A stretch of 64,000 nt of DNA from Limnospira fusiformis SAG 85.79 (GTDB lineage Bacteria > Cyanobacteriota > Cyanobacteriia > Cyanobacteriales > Microcoleaceae): positions 3,787,363 to 3,851,362 of the forward strand of contig NZ_CP051185.1 of the NCBI RefSeq assembly GCF_012516315.1. The letters are read 5' to 3'. The position numbers and the translations under genes were made by a program. Every line of letters starts with the position of its first letter. Position 1 is the stretch's first letter. Positions 49,134 through 58,202 of the stretch are shown piece after piece. A model generated the notes under the pieces. The model had not been told where the DNA came from and searched no databases. It worked only from the letters and a program-made list of their open reading frames with translations.

Positions 49134-50678
49134 GTGGTTCATAAAGATACATTACCAGATATTGATGACGATCAATACCCTGAATTGTCACTAAATGGCG
49201 ATCGCGTTAAATTTGAAGACCTAGAGGAAGAACCCGAGGAAGCTGTACCTCCCCAGGGGGGCAGTTTGCGGAATATGGTGATCGGGGTGGTCATAGGAAT
49301 TGTGGCGACTCTGGGAGTTCTGCACTTTTCCTCTAACAACAGTTCCGAACCAGTAACCGAGGAAAGCCCAGGGGTAGAAGTAGCGCCAGCGGTTAGTCCC
49401 AGCGCCACCCAAACGGTGACAGTAGCGCCAGTGGAAATGACGACTGTAACCCGCACCCTTGATGTGACCGGGACTGTGGAAGCCTACGACCTACTCCCAG
49501 TTTTACCCCAAGCCAGCGCAGTGCAAATTCAACAGGTTTTAGTAAATCAGGGGGAAATGGTAACAGAGGGACAGGTGATGGCGGTGTTAGATGATTCGGT
49601 TTTGCGATCGCAAATTGACCAAGCCAACGCCCAGGTAGAGTCCGCCAATTCCCTCGTCCGTCAGCGGGAAGCTAACCTCGGACAAGCCCAAGCAGGTCTC
49701 GCGCAAGCGCAAGCGAGTCTATTGGAGGCTGAGTCATTACTGACTCAAAATCAAGCTAGGTTAGCGGAAGCCAAGGCTAATTTAGATCAAGCCCGCCGAG
49801 AAGTAGAACGCTATGAAGATTTAAGCAGCCAAGGGGTGGTGAGTCGCCAGGAACTAGAAACCCGCATTACCACGGCAAAAACGGCCGAAGAAGGGGTGAG
49901 AGTCGCAGAGGCTAATATTTCTAGCGCTAGGGCTACCATTAGCAGTGCTAGGGCTAATATAGGCAGTGCTGAGGCTAACGTGGAAAGCGCCGAGTCTAAT
50001 ATCCGTAGTGCTGAGGCGGAAGTGCGTAGCGCCCAGGCGCGGGTTCGTCAGTTGGAAACTCAACGGGAACAAACTATAGTGCGTGCGCCTATGAGTGGCA
50101 TTGTCGCCCAACGGACAGCGCGAGTGGGGGATGTTACTGGTAATCAACAACTGTTTTCGATTATTGCGGAAAATCAGTTAGAACTACACGCGAAGGTTCC
50201 AGAAACTCAGTTATCACAGGTGAGAATTGGTGCTGCTGTTACTGTGACTTCTGATGCTGATCAAAATTTGCAGGTGCGAGGGGTGGTGCGAGAAATTGCG
50301 CCTCTGATTGATCCTCAAAGCCGACAAGCTACTGTGAAAATTGACCTGCCTCCCTTGGGGGCTATTCGTGATTCTTTCTTGCGTCCGGGAATGTTTCTGC
50401 GGGCGGCGATAACTACTACTACTGTACAAGGAATGAAGGTTCCCGCTAGGGCCATCGTTCCCCAGGCTGACGGTAGTTCTATTGTTTATCGTCTATTACC
50501 TGATGATACGGTGGAAGCGCGAACTGTGGAAGTGGGCAACGTAATAGCCGTTATACCAGGCGATTTATCCCAGGCGAGTATAGAAATTATACAGGGTTTA
50601 AATGTAGGCGATCGCATTGCGATCGCTGGGGCAAGTTATCTTAAAGATGGCGATAAAGTTAATGTGGTGTCGCGGTGA
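49134..50678 (+). CDS. RND efflux periplasmic adaptor (HlyD/MFP family)
   Basis: 514 residues, GTG start with GGGAGGATT upstream. One transmembrane segment at about 46-66 (MVIGVVIGIVATLGVLHF) after an acidic cytoplasmic tail. The biotinyl-lipoyl half (AVQIQQVLVNQGEMVTEGQVMAVLDDSVL) precedes a long alanine-rich coiled-coil hairpin of about 150 residues with repeats such as ANISSARATISSARANIGSAEANVESAESNIRSAEA, then TIVRAPMSGIVAQRTARVGDV and the beta-barrel. It bridges an inner-membrane pump and an outer-membrane channel; neither partner gene is in the window, the downstream genes being on the other strand and broken. Confidence 0.88.
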   Translation: MVHKDTLPDIDDDQYPELSLNGDRVKFEDLEEEPEEAVPPQGGSLRNMVIGVVIGIVATLGVLHFSSNNSSEPVTEESPGVEVAPAVSPSATQTVTVAPVEMTTVTRTLDVTGTVEAYDLLPVLPQASAVQIQQVLVNQGEMVTEGQVMAVLDDSVLRSQIDQANAQVESANSLVRQREANLGQAQAGLAQAQASLLEAESLLTQNQARLAEAKANLDQARREVERYEDLSSQGVVSRQELETRITTAKTAEEGVRVAEANISSARATISSARANIGSAEANVESAESNIRSAEAEVRSAQARVRQLETQREQTIVRAPMSGIVAQRTARVGDVTGNQQLFSIIAENQLELHAKVPETQLSQVRIGAAVTVTSDADQNLQVRGVVREIAPLIDPQSRQATVKIDLPPLGAIRDSFLRPGMFLRAAITTTTVQGMKVPARAIVPQADGSSIVYRLLPDDTVEARTVEVGNVIAVIPGDLSQASIEIIQGLNVGDRIAIAGASYLKDGDKVNVVSR

Positions 50679-50850
50679 ATCATGAAACTCCCTATCTTGT
50701 CCCCTGTGGGAGGGGGGGATAATGTGGGTGGGGGTGCGGGGCTGTCTCCGCCGTGAATTACATCTGGGGGCGAGGAGATTCATCAAAAGCTGTGGCTATT
50801 CATAACTACTTAGGACAGTTGACAGAATAGATGGAAAGATTTAATACAGA

Positions 50851-52395
50851 CTAAGGATTGTTAATTTGATAAACATTAATAGGTTGAGTGCGACCTTTGA
50901 GGTGAATGCTACCGATATATTCAGTTATAAATTGATGGCTAACTTCCTCATGGGTGTGTTGATTAATTAAAATCCGGCACACACCACCGCCAAAAGACTT
51001 ATCATAACTTTCTAGTCGGGCAGCAATATTCACACTATGGGTGTGTTGATTAATTAAAATCCGGCACACACCACCGCCAAAAGACTTATCATAACTTTCT
51101 AGTCGGGCAGCAATATTCACACTATCTCCGAGAGTTGTATAGTACATTCTTTGGGAACTACCCAGACTCCCTGTAACTACCTCTCCGGTGGCAATTCCTA
51201 CGCGCATAGAAACCGTAGGCTTACCTTCTAATTGCTATTGACTGTTTAATAATTTCAGTTTTTCTCCCATAGCTACGGCACAGGAAACGGCAGCGATCGC
51301 ATCTTGGGAAATTTCTTCGGAAGTAGTGCGGGGAATAGGAACCCCAAACACAGCCATCACCGCATCCCCAATCAACTTATCGACAATTCCCTTATGGTCT
51401 AAAACCAGATCAGCCATGCCATTCATGTACTCATTTAACCAACACATCAAAGCATCAGCCGCCATAGTTTCGGCGATGGTACTAAACCCTTTTAAATCAG
51501 CAAATAATACCGTAGCAATCATTTTTTTTCCAGTCAGTTGACCCCGGGCAATTAATTCATCTCGACTTTGCCAAATCATCTCGGCAATTTGAGGGGTAAC
51601 ATGGCGACCAAACAGAGTCATAACCATCTGACGTTCTTGGTGTTCCCAATTGGCAATATAACCAGCGATCGCAATTCCCGAAGTAGTAAAAGCGATAATT
51701 GGTGGAACCAGGGGTATCCACCAGCCTTCCAGAAAAGCAATATAGGCGATCAGCGTCAAACTCCCGCCGCCAACCACTAAACTAAGTAAAGCGCCCCAAC
51801 CTAATCGGTAAGTCCAACCCAGTGCCGTACCGATACCAGACCAAATCAGAATCCAAAACCACTCCATACCATAAGACCAGACCCGAAATTGAAGGCGACC
51901 GTCCAGGGCTTATGGGGACAAAATTAAGAATCACTACTCCCGTTGCGTTTGCTCATACTCATGAGAGTGCCGCTGTAGGGGGTGAAAAATAGGTCATTCA
52001 GGCTGTGGGCAATAGGGCCAATTAACACAATGCGATCGCTAAACAGATTAGGGTTTGATCGTCCTTCCAGTACATCTGTCATAGAAATCGTCTGAAAATT
52101 CTCTTGGGGGCCACGATAATTCAACAATACCTGATACCCCCCTGCATCAGCACTAAGAGAGTGCCCATCAGTGCCAGAAAAGCGGATCAAATTGCCCTGG
52201 GTCCAATTGAACATTTCCGCTGTCTGTAACCGTCGGGGTAATCCCATGTTGGTACAAATACATTAAGGCTAGTTTCGCGCCTAAACCTAAAACCGTTTGA
52301 TTGTCTTCTGGTTGTACCGATAACAAACCCCGTCTAACGCGACCATCAGCATCAAGCACTAAATCAATCGAACCGACCTGACCTTTCTGATTCAT
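50851..52395 (-). pseudogene. CHASE2-adenylate/guanylate cyclase, 5' end removed by an IS607 element
   Basis: In order on the minus strand: a CHASE2 remnant (GSIDLVLDADGRVRRGLLSVQ; NLFSDRIVLIGPIAHSLNDLFFTPYSG), transmembrane segments (MEWFWILIWSGIGTALGW...), and a class III cyclase domain ([60 protein letters not shown]). Frame breaks occur near 52180-52245 and 51870-51925, an in-frame TAG at about 51233 (NSQ*QLEGK), and the N-terminus is lost at the IS607 junction (52396). An exact 87-bp in-frame duplication also sits in the cyclase domain. Confidence 0.87.
50952..51125. repeat. 87-bp perfect tandem duplication in the cyclase pseudogene
   Basis: Units 50952-51038 and 51039-51125 are identical as far as I can read. 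Each encodes the 29 residues from SVNIAARLESYDK to CRILINQHTH. The length is a multiple of three, so the frame was kept, but a key cyclase segment is doubled. Confidence 0.93.
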
Positions 52396-52401
52396 TTAAG
52401 C

Positions 52402-53577
52402 TTAATATTCCTGAACATTGATTGACAATGCTCGGACTGTAACTATAGCAATACCATCATTGCTGACAGTAAAGGAGGAATCCCTCAAAGCACGTAACAT
52501 TATATTACGTGCGCCATTCGCATCTCTAGGTGTTTGACTACCACAGTGGGGACACTTATGTATCTTCGCACCACCTAGTTGGGCGTGGCGATGTCCACAC
52601 GCTCCACAGGTTTTAGATGTGTGACTTTCGCCCACATCAAGCACCACGCAACCACGCTTTGCTGCTTGATGTTTCAGAATTAACTTAAATCGATAATGAG
52701 CCCAAGTCAGCATACTTCTGACTGTTTTAGATCTAATTTTTCTTCTTGACTTGGCTACCATTTGGGAGGACTCGAAGCGAGGAAGAAAAATTCATCCATA
52801 GTTATTAGTCAGATAATGAGCTGTTTTTTTGTGTACTTCATCAATTCAGTTCCGAATCTTTTCTCGAATTCGATTGGCCGCTTTTCTCAGGGAACGGCGT
52901 TGTTTAGCACTTACCTTAGTTGAACGGCTAATTAAATTATATTCGTGTTGACATAATCTCACGATTCGTCCCATGTCACCATTGCCAATTTCAATGACTT
53001 TATCGCCGTCATATCCGGTCAAAAAAGTTCTGACACCAGGATCTAAGGCAATTATTCTTGGGGAAGATGTATGCGTTGCGATTACGGGTTCAGGGAAAAT
53101 AGCAAACCATAGGCCGCGCCGATAAACTAATTGAGTGCCGTACTCACATCTGACTGGTACTGGTTCACTTGCCTTAAACGATAGTGTTTTTGTTAACTGG
53201 CTGTACCATGTTCCTTTGGTGAAGTTAGAATCATTGAATTTGATTGTTTGTCGTGGGTTACGAATACTTCTGAACTTGGCATCACGGCTCGCCGTATATG
53301 CTTGATATGCGTCAAATATCGCGTTTTGTCTGATCTGGCAAGGCGTTTCTTTTACCCACTGAGGTAAATCTGATTGCATTACCAGATTTCTTAACTTCAG
53401 CTTACCAATCCTCCGCGTCGAGCTTCGCTGCATAGCTATGGCTTGGTTAAAACAATAACGGCAAGCCGCCAGCCATTTTTTCCAGGTTTTTTCTAGTTCA
53501 AGGCTTGGATAAATCCGGATCTTCTTTGATTGCAGACTTATACTTTCTGAGTCCGTAGAGTCGGCAACCGAAGACAT
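52402..53577 (-). pseudogene. tnpB: TnpB (RuvC-like RNA-guided nuclease family), two in-frame TGA stops
   Basis: The frame is continuous from about MSSVADSTD (53577) to the end, apart from TGA after KIRN (about 52845) and TGA after HYLTNNYG (about 52796). Visible: KKIRIYPSLELEKTWKKWLAACRYCFNQA (N-terminal), RuvC-I Asp in IIALDPGVRTFLTGYD, a FESSQ segment where the RuvC-II Glu is expected, the zinc finger CGACGHRH...CPHCGS and RuvC-III Asp in RDANGARNI. TnpB proteins of IS607 and IS605 are known RNA-guided nucleases; this copy is truncated unless the stops are read through. Confidence 0.85.
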
Positions 53578-54085
53578 GGACAATGGCAAGGATGTCTTCA
53601 ACCAATTCTCGCTCTGGGGATAAACCGTCTTGCTTGAGAACCACGATTTTTGTACCATCTTGTTCACACAACCAAGAGATGAGGTCAAACCCGAAACGGG
53701 CGAGTCTGTCTTTGTGGGCAACCACAATAAATCCGACATCGCCTTGACGGACTCGCTCCCAAATGGCTCTAAGTCCTTTTCTTTGGAAATTAAGACCACT
53801 GGCGATATCAGTGACGAGCTCGGCGTTGGGGTAGACCTCGAGTAACTTTGCAACTTGGCGCGCAAGGTCTGCTTTTTGTCCGCGACTTGAAACGCGGGCA
53901 TAAGCGATAATTGCCCGTTGCGTTCTCTCGTTTGATGAGACCGTGTAGGAGGCAATATCATATCGTCTCTGCCCTGATGGTGTCCTGAGCGCTTGAATTT
54001 TGCCGTTTTTTTCCCATCTTCTTAAAGTATGTAAGCATACACCAAAGTATTGAGCCGTTTCACTCGGTGATGTATATTTCGGCAT
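53498..54085 (-). CDS. tnpA: IS607 transposase TnpA (serine recombinase with MerR-like HTH)
   Basis: 195 residues. N-terminal MerR-type HTH KYTSPSETAQYFGVCLHTLRRWEKNGKIQALRTPSGQRRYD, then the serine-resolvase domain with the catalytic Ser in AYARVSSRGQKADLARQ, and AHKDRLARFGFDLISWL and ELVEDILAIVHVFGCRLYGLRKYK. Appears intact. The 3' end overlaps tnpB by about 80 bases. A relative starts at the right edge of the window (63862). Confidence 0.92.
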   Translation of the reverse strand: MPKYTSPSETAQYFGVCLHTLRRWEKNGKIQALRTPSGQRRYDIASYTVSSNERTQRAIIAYARVSSRGQKADLARQVAKLLEVYPNAELVTDIASGLNFQRKGLRAIWERVRQGDVGFIVVAHKDRLARFGFDLISWLCEQDGTKIVVLKQDGLSPERELVEDILAIVHVFGCRLYGLRKYKSAIKEDPDLSKP

Positions 54086-54108
54086 TTAGCTCGCTTGTTG
54101 TGTACTTA

Positions 54109-54703
54109 TAGCACAAGACAGAACATTTAGGACGTATAATGGCAAGGATATCTACAGAAGACCCAAAATGCCAGCCCCCTACAGTTACGACCTTAGACAA
54201 AAAGTTATTAATGCAATTGAACTAGACGGTATACCCAAAACCGAAGCCAGTCAAGTTTTCCATGTCAGCAGGAACACTATCAATCTCTGGCTGCAAAGAA
54301 AAGAACACACCGGCGACTTCCTCCCTAAACCTAATCGCCCACCTGGTCATAGCCACCAAATTACCGACTGGCACAAATTCCAGGCTTTTGCCCAAGAGCA
54401 TGGCCACAAAACCTCCGCTCAAATGGCTGAACTTTGGGATGACGACATCTCTCCTCGCACCATATCCAGAGCCTTGAAGAAAATTGGCTTCACCAGAAAA
54501 AAAACTTACGGCTACCAAGAACGTGATGAGCAACAGCGAGAGGAGTTTATTGCTCAGATTGAACATATGGAGCCGGAAGGGTTGGTTTACCTCGATGAAG
54601 CTGGCATGAATAGTCAAGACTCGGATTATCCTTATGGTTACTGCGAGGAAGGACAACGCTTCCATGCCCTCAAATCAGGGAAGAGGCAGGGCAGGGTGAG
54701 CTA
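54109..54703 (+). mobile_element. 5' fragment of an IS630 element
   Basis: Starts TAGCACAAGACAG and ends at GGGTGAGC|TA where the next IS630 begins, the same break point as at 12053. Transposase start at 54168, A8 run, frame open through YLDEAGMNSQD; the second catalytic Asp and Glu are missing. Confidence 0.88.
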
Positions 54704-55303
54704 TAGCACCAGACAGGAAAGTTAGGACGTATAATGGAGAGGACGAGATTACTAAGAAGACCCAAAATGCCAGCCCCCTATAGTTACGACCTCAGACAAA
54801 AAGTTATTGATGCAATTGAACTAGACGGTATGTCCAAAACAGAAGCCAGTCAAGTTTTCCATGTCAGCCGGAACACCATTAATCTCTGGCTGCAAAGAAA
54901 AGCACAGACCGGAGACTTCCTCCCTAAACCTCATCACCGACCTGGCAATAACCACAAAATTACCGACTGGCATAAATTCAAGGCTTTTGCCCAAGAGCAT
55001 GGCGATCAAACCTCCGCTCAAATGGCTGAACTTTGGGATGACGACATCTCTCCTCGCACCATATCCAGAGCCTTGAAGAAAATTGGCTTCACCAGAAAAA
55101 AAAACTTACGGCTACCAAGAACGTGATCAGCAACAGCGAGAGGAGTTTATTGCTCAGATTGAACAGATGGAGCCACAAGAAGTGGTCTACCTCAATGAAG
55201 CCGGCATGAATAGTCAGGACTCGGATTACCCTTATGGTTACTGCGAGGAAGGACAACGCTTCCATGCCCTCAAATCCGGGAAGAGGCAGGGCAGGGTGAG
55301 CTC
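54704..55303 (+). mobile_element. 5' fragment of a further IS630 element
   Basis: Starts TAGCACCAGACAGG and ends at GGGTGAGC, where an inverted IS630 begins. Transposase start at 54769. It has nine A residues at the slippery run (about 55096-55104), so the frame is broken at GFTRKK; the rest (55083-55325) continues in another frame with YLNEAGMN, in which the catalytic Asp has become Asn. Confidence 0.86.
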
Positions 55304-56257
55304 TAGCATTAGTCAAGGTGGTTAGGACGCAGCTTTGAGAACGGAATCCATGGCATCATGGAGAGAATCAAACTGCTCACGTGCAGTGGCGAATACGGGC
55401 TTTCAGCCACGACCAACATTTCTCTATCTTGTTGAGGTCTGGCGAATAAGGCGGAAGATAGAGTAAACGGCATTGAGCTGCCTCCACCAGTTCAGCAATC
55501 CGTCCCCCTTTATGAAACGTTGCATTGTCTAGCACTAGAGTTTGACCTGGCTTCAATGTTGGAATTAAGATGAACTCCAACCACAACTCAAACACTATCC
55601 AATTACAACAACCCTCAAAGCTAAAGGGGGCTAAGAGTTGTTGATGACACCATGCGGCCATATAGCTCACCCTGCCCTGCCTCTTCCCGGATTTGAGGGC
55701 ATGGAAGCGTTGTCCTTCCTCGCAGTAACCATAAGGATAATCCGAGTCCTGACTATTCATGCCAGCTTCATCGAGGTCAACCAACTCTTCCGGCTCCATA
55801 TGTTGAATCTGAGCAATAAACGCCTCTCGCTGTTGCTCATCACGTTCTTGGTAGCCGTAAGTTTTTTTTCTGGTGAAGCCAATTTTCTTCAAGGCTCTGG
55901 ATATGGTGCGAGGAGAGATGTCGTCATCCCAAAGTTGAGCCATCTGAGCGGAGGTTTGATCGCCATGCTCTTGGGCAAAAGCCTTGAATTTGTGCCAGTC
56001 GGTAATTTGGTGGTTATTGCCAGGTGGGCGATTAGGTTTAGGGAGGAAGTCTCCGGTGTGTTCTTTTCTTTGGAGCCAGAGATTGATAGTGTTCCTGCTG
56101 GCATGGAAAACTTGACTGGCTTCGGTTTTGGGTATACCGTCTAGTTCAATTGCATTAATAACTTTTTGTCTAAGGTCGTAACTGTAGGGGGCTGGCATTT
56201 TGGGTCTTCTGTAGATATCCTTGCCATTATACGTCCTAACTGTTCTGTTTTGTGCTA
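55304..56257 (-). mobile_element. full-length inverted IS630 element (954 bp)
   Basis: On the minus strand from TAGCACAAAACAG (56257) to its right end at 55304. Its inner end replaces the TA of the GGTGAGC site by TC (55302-55303). The outer flank continues into a group II intron 3' end. Confidence 0.9.
55377..56198 (-). CDS. IS630-family transposase (A8, in frame, C-terminus shortened)
   Basis: 273 residues from MPAPYSYDLRQKV (56198). The open frame reaches further upstream to 56444 through intron sequence, which is accidental. HTH and the DDE motifs are present, but the first motif reads VDLDEAGMN and the C-terminus ends RIRHCT owing to the same ACGTGAGC change as in the copy at 45811-46632. 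Confidence 0.82.
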   Translation of the reverse strand: MPAPYSYDLRQKVINAIELDGIPKTEASQVFHASRNTINLWLQRKEHTGDFLPKPNRPPGNNHQITDWHKFKAFAQEHGDQTSAQMAQLWDDDISPRTISRALKKIGFTRKKTYGYQERDEQQREAFIAQIQHMEPEELVDLDEAGMNSQDSDYPYGYCEEGQRFHALKSGKRQGRVSYMAAWCHQQLLAPFSFEGCCNWIVFELWLEFILIPTLKPGQTLVLDNATFHKGGRIAELVEAAQCRLLYLPPYSPDLNKIEKCWSWLKARIRHCT

Positions 56258-56400
56258 TAGAAGAAGGACTAAGCGGTGAAGTCAACACTGTACCACTGAC
56301 CAATTGGGCATCCACATCAGGAGCCGTATGAGGCGAAAGTCTCAAGTACGGTTTTGAATGGGAGGGAATGGGGGCGACCCCATTCTCGACCCCTTCCGAC
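56258..56400 (+). mobile_element. 3' end of a group II intron (domains V and VI only)
   Basis: Domain V is at 56321-56355 (GAGCCGTATGAGGCGAAAG then TCTCAAGTACGGTTTT), followed by a domain VI stem GGGAATGGGG/CCCCATTCTC. Upstream bases CCAATTGGGCATCCACATCAG align with the ORF-less introns of the first pile-up. The 5' part is gone or displaced by the IS630 at 56257. The end is probably at ...TTCCGAC (56400), though that makes the branch-to-end distance a few bases longer than in the other copies. Confidence 0.8.
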
Positions 56401-56431
56401 TTTAGTTTGGGTTCGAGTCCCATCGTCCGCT
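56401..56431 (+). tRNA. tRNA 3' fragment (T arm and acceptor strand) next to the intron end
   Basis: TTGGG-TTCGAGT-CCCAT (56407-56423) forms a T arm with four of five pairs, followed by CGTCCGC and T, which fits an acceptor 3' strand with U73. A partner GCGGACG is not seen in the window. U73 and this T arm recall a bacterial tRNA-Gly, but identity is uncertain. Only about 31 bases follow the intron, so the rest of the tRNA would be the missing 5' exon or is lost. Confidence 0.5.
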
Positions 56432-56523
56432 TATTTTTGAGCAACGATTCGCCGTTGATGAGTAGAGACGATTAAGGCATATTTACCCGCCTCAACTCTC
56501 TACCAACATCAAAAACTGACTGA

Positions 56524-58005
56524 TTAATCTAATTCGCTTTCGAGAATTTTAGAAATCGCTTTTTTAGTGCTATCCTGAAACTCTCGAACATTGACACGGC
56601 TTAATAAACTAATGGCGCAAATCATCCCTACAGCCTGAGTTGCAAATACAGTCCCATAAGCCAAAACGGGAACCTCAAATATGAACCGACCTAAGTCTAG
56701 GAATGCTCCCCCCAATACGGTGGCTAAACCCCGCGCCATAGCCTGAGCCAGTCCCCAAGCGCCGATAAAAGTTCCAGCAGTTTCTGCGGCCGTCAGGTCT
56801 AGCATTAAACTAATAGCGCCAGCAGTTAAGATACCAGAAAACAAGCCAAAAAACAACAGTGAACCCTTGAGCATTTCGGGGTTAGTGGTAAATCCCGCCA
56901 TAATAAACAATACTAAGGCGATCGCTACCCCCACACAACCTAAACGGACGGTATTTTTCTTACCAATACGCGGGACAACTAAAAATCCGGTAGAGCCAAT
57001 TCCCACCAAAGTTCCGACCCCAAAAAAAGCATTTAATCGCGCGGTTTCAGAAATTGACATCCCAAAGACTTCACCCCCATAAGGTTCTAGTACAGCATCC
57101 TGCATAAATAGGCTAATGCTCATAATTAACAGGAAAGTAAAAAACCAACCTGTTTGGCGGTTAGCGGTGAGGATATGTAAAGCACGACCTAGGGTAATTT
57201 GGTCTTCTCTGTCTGCTAAAGTAGAGCGATCACTATATCGAGAAAAGCGCTTTTCTACCCCCCAGGTCGCCACCATACACAGAAGAAATACCATCGTCGG
57301 AACCATGATAAATAGGGGGTTAATGGCTGCTTGTAGGGTGGATATATCAACCATACTCCCAGGGGTGGGTAGGTTAGCAGAAACCGGGTCAATCTCGCCA
57401 ACTTCCTGCTGATTGAGAATTTTAGAACTAATAATAGCTCCGACTACAATTCCCACCATCAACATAGACCAGACAATGCTGATCAGTTTAGATCGGTCAT
57501 CTTCATCAGATACATCAAATAACAAAGCAGCGAAGGGGGTAGAACTGGCGCTGAGAGCTAAACCATAGAAAGCAAACACTACCGCTAATAATGCCGCCCA
57601 AACATAGCTTATCCCTGTCATACCATAATTTTGAATACTGGTTCCCAATTGCCATGTCACCTGCATAGCCAGGAAAGAAGTAGTGGTAAACAGAGCCGCA
57701 CCCATCCACACATAAACGCTGCGATGTAGACCCCAGATCGGTTTTCCGTCGGAGAGTTGACCAAACCACACTCGGCTAGGAGAGACGAACTGGTGCATAG
57801 CGATCGCACCCGTCGCCATGAGAGCTGGAACCCTTAGTTCATCAATCATTACTCGATTAATGACTCCCAGGGTCAGCAAGGACATAATCCCCAGTCCCAT
57901 TTGAAATAGACCCAATCGGAACATCGTCACCATACCCACTTTCGGTTTTGGTGGCTTATTTGTTGCTGTCGAGGGTGTTGACTCAGGTAAACTGTCGATT
58001 GCCAT
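56524..58005 (-). CDS. BCD-family major facilitator (PucC-like)
   Basis: 493 residues with about 12 hydrophobic segments. FRLGLFQMGLGIMSLLTLGVINRVMIDELRVPA at the N-terminus, SPSRVWFGQLSDGKPIWGLHRS after it and GVGTLVGIGSTGFLVVPRIGKK later are typical of the bacteriochlorophyll-delivery (PucC/LhaA) branch. Cyanobacterial members are thought to help chlorophyll proteins assemble in the thylakoid. Single gene, divergent from the alpha/beta hydrolase. Confidence 0.9.
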   Translation of the reverse strand: MAIDSLPESTPSTATNKPPKPKVGMVTMFRLGLFQMGLGIMSLLTLGVINRVMIDELRVPALMATGAIAMHQFVSPSRVWFGQLSDGKPIWGLHRSVYVWMGAALFTTTSFLAMQVTWQLGTSIQNYGMTGISYVWAALLAVVFAFYGLALSASSTPFAALLFDVSDEDDRSKLISIVWSMLMVGIVVGAIISSKILNQQEVGEIDPVSANLPTPGSMVDISTLQAAINPLFIMVPTMVFLLCMVATWGVEKRFSRYSDRSTLADREDQITLGRALHILTANRQTGWFFTFLLIMSISLFMQDAVLEPYGGEVFGMSISETARLNAFFGVGTLVGIGSTGFLVVPRIGKKNTVRLGCVGVAIALVLFIMAGFTTNPEMLKGSLLFFGLFSGILTAGAISLMLDLTAAETAGTFIGAWGLAQAMARGLATVLGGAFLDLGRFIFEVPVLAYGTVFATQAVGMICAISLLSRVNVREFQDSTKKAISKILESELD

Positions 58006-58202
58006 AGCACCTATAGGAAATTGATACCAAATTAACTCTTCATTCCTAGCCTAGCAAAATGTTGTGATTTAGACTGAATAGTTTTCTACCCTTACTTGGG
58101 GACTAACTAGATTCACCTAGGGGAGACTGTTCAGGAGTCTATGGGATATGATAAGACTATGATCAGACTGGAGAAACTGTCAAGAGTAAATTCTGTGAAA
58201 TT

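Larger units (their letters stand above)
52396..54108 (-). mobile_element. IS607-type element (serine resolvase TnpA plus TnpB)
   Basis: Carries tnpA (53498-54085) and an overlapping tnpB (52402-53577) in the usual order. Its left end joins the cyclase pseudogene, its right side is followed within 24 bases by an IS630. IS607 elements have no inverted repeats or target duplications, so exact ends cannot be fixed from one copy. Confidence 0.8.

Noticed and set aside
55377..56444. 355-residue IS630 transposase with an extra N-terminus
   Set aside because: The extra 82 residues are translated intron domain V/VI and IS end sequence; the native start is MPAPYSYDL at 56198.
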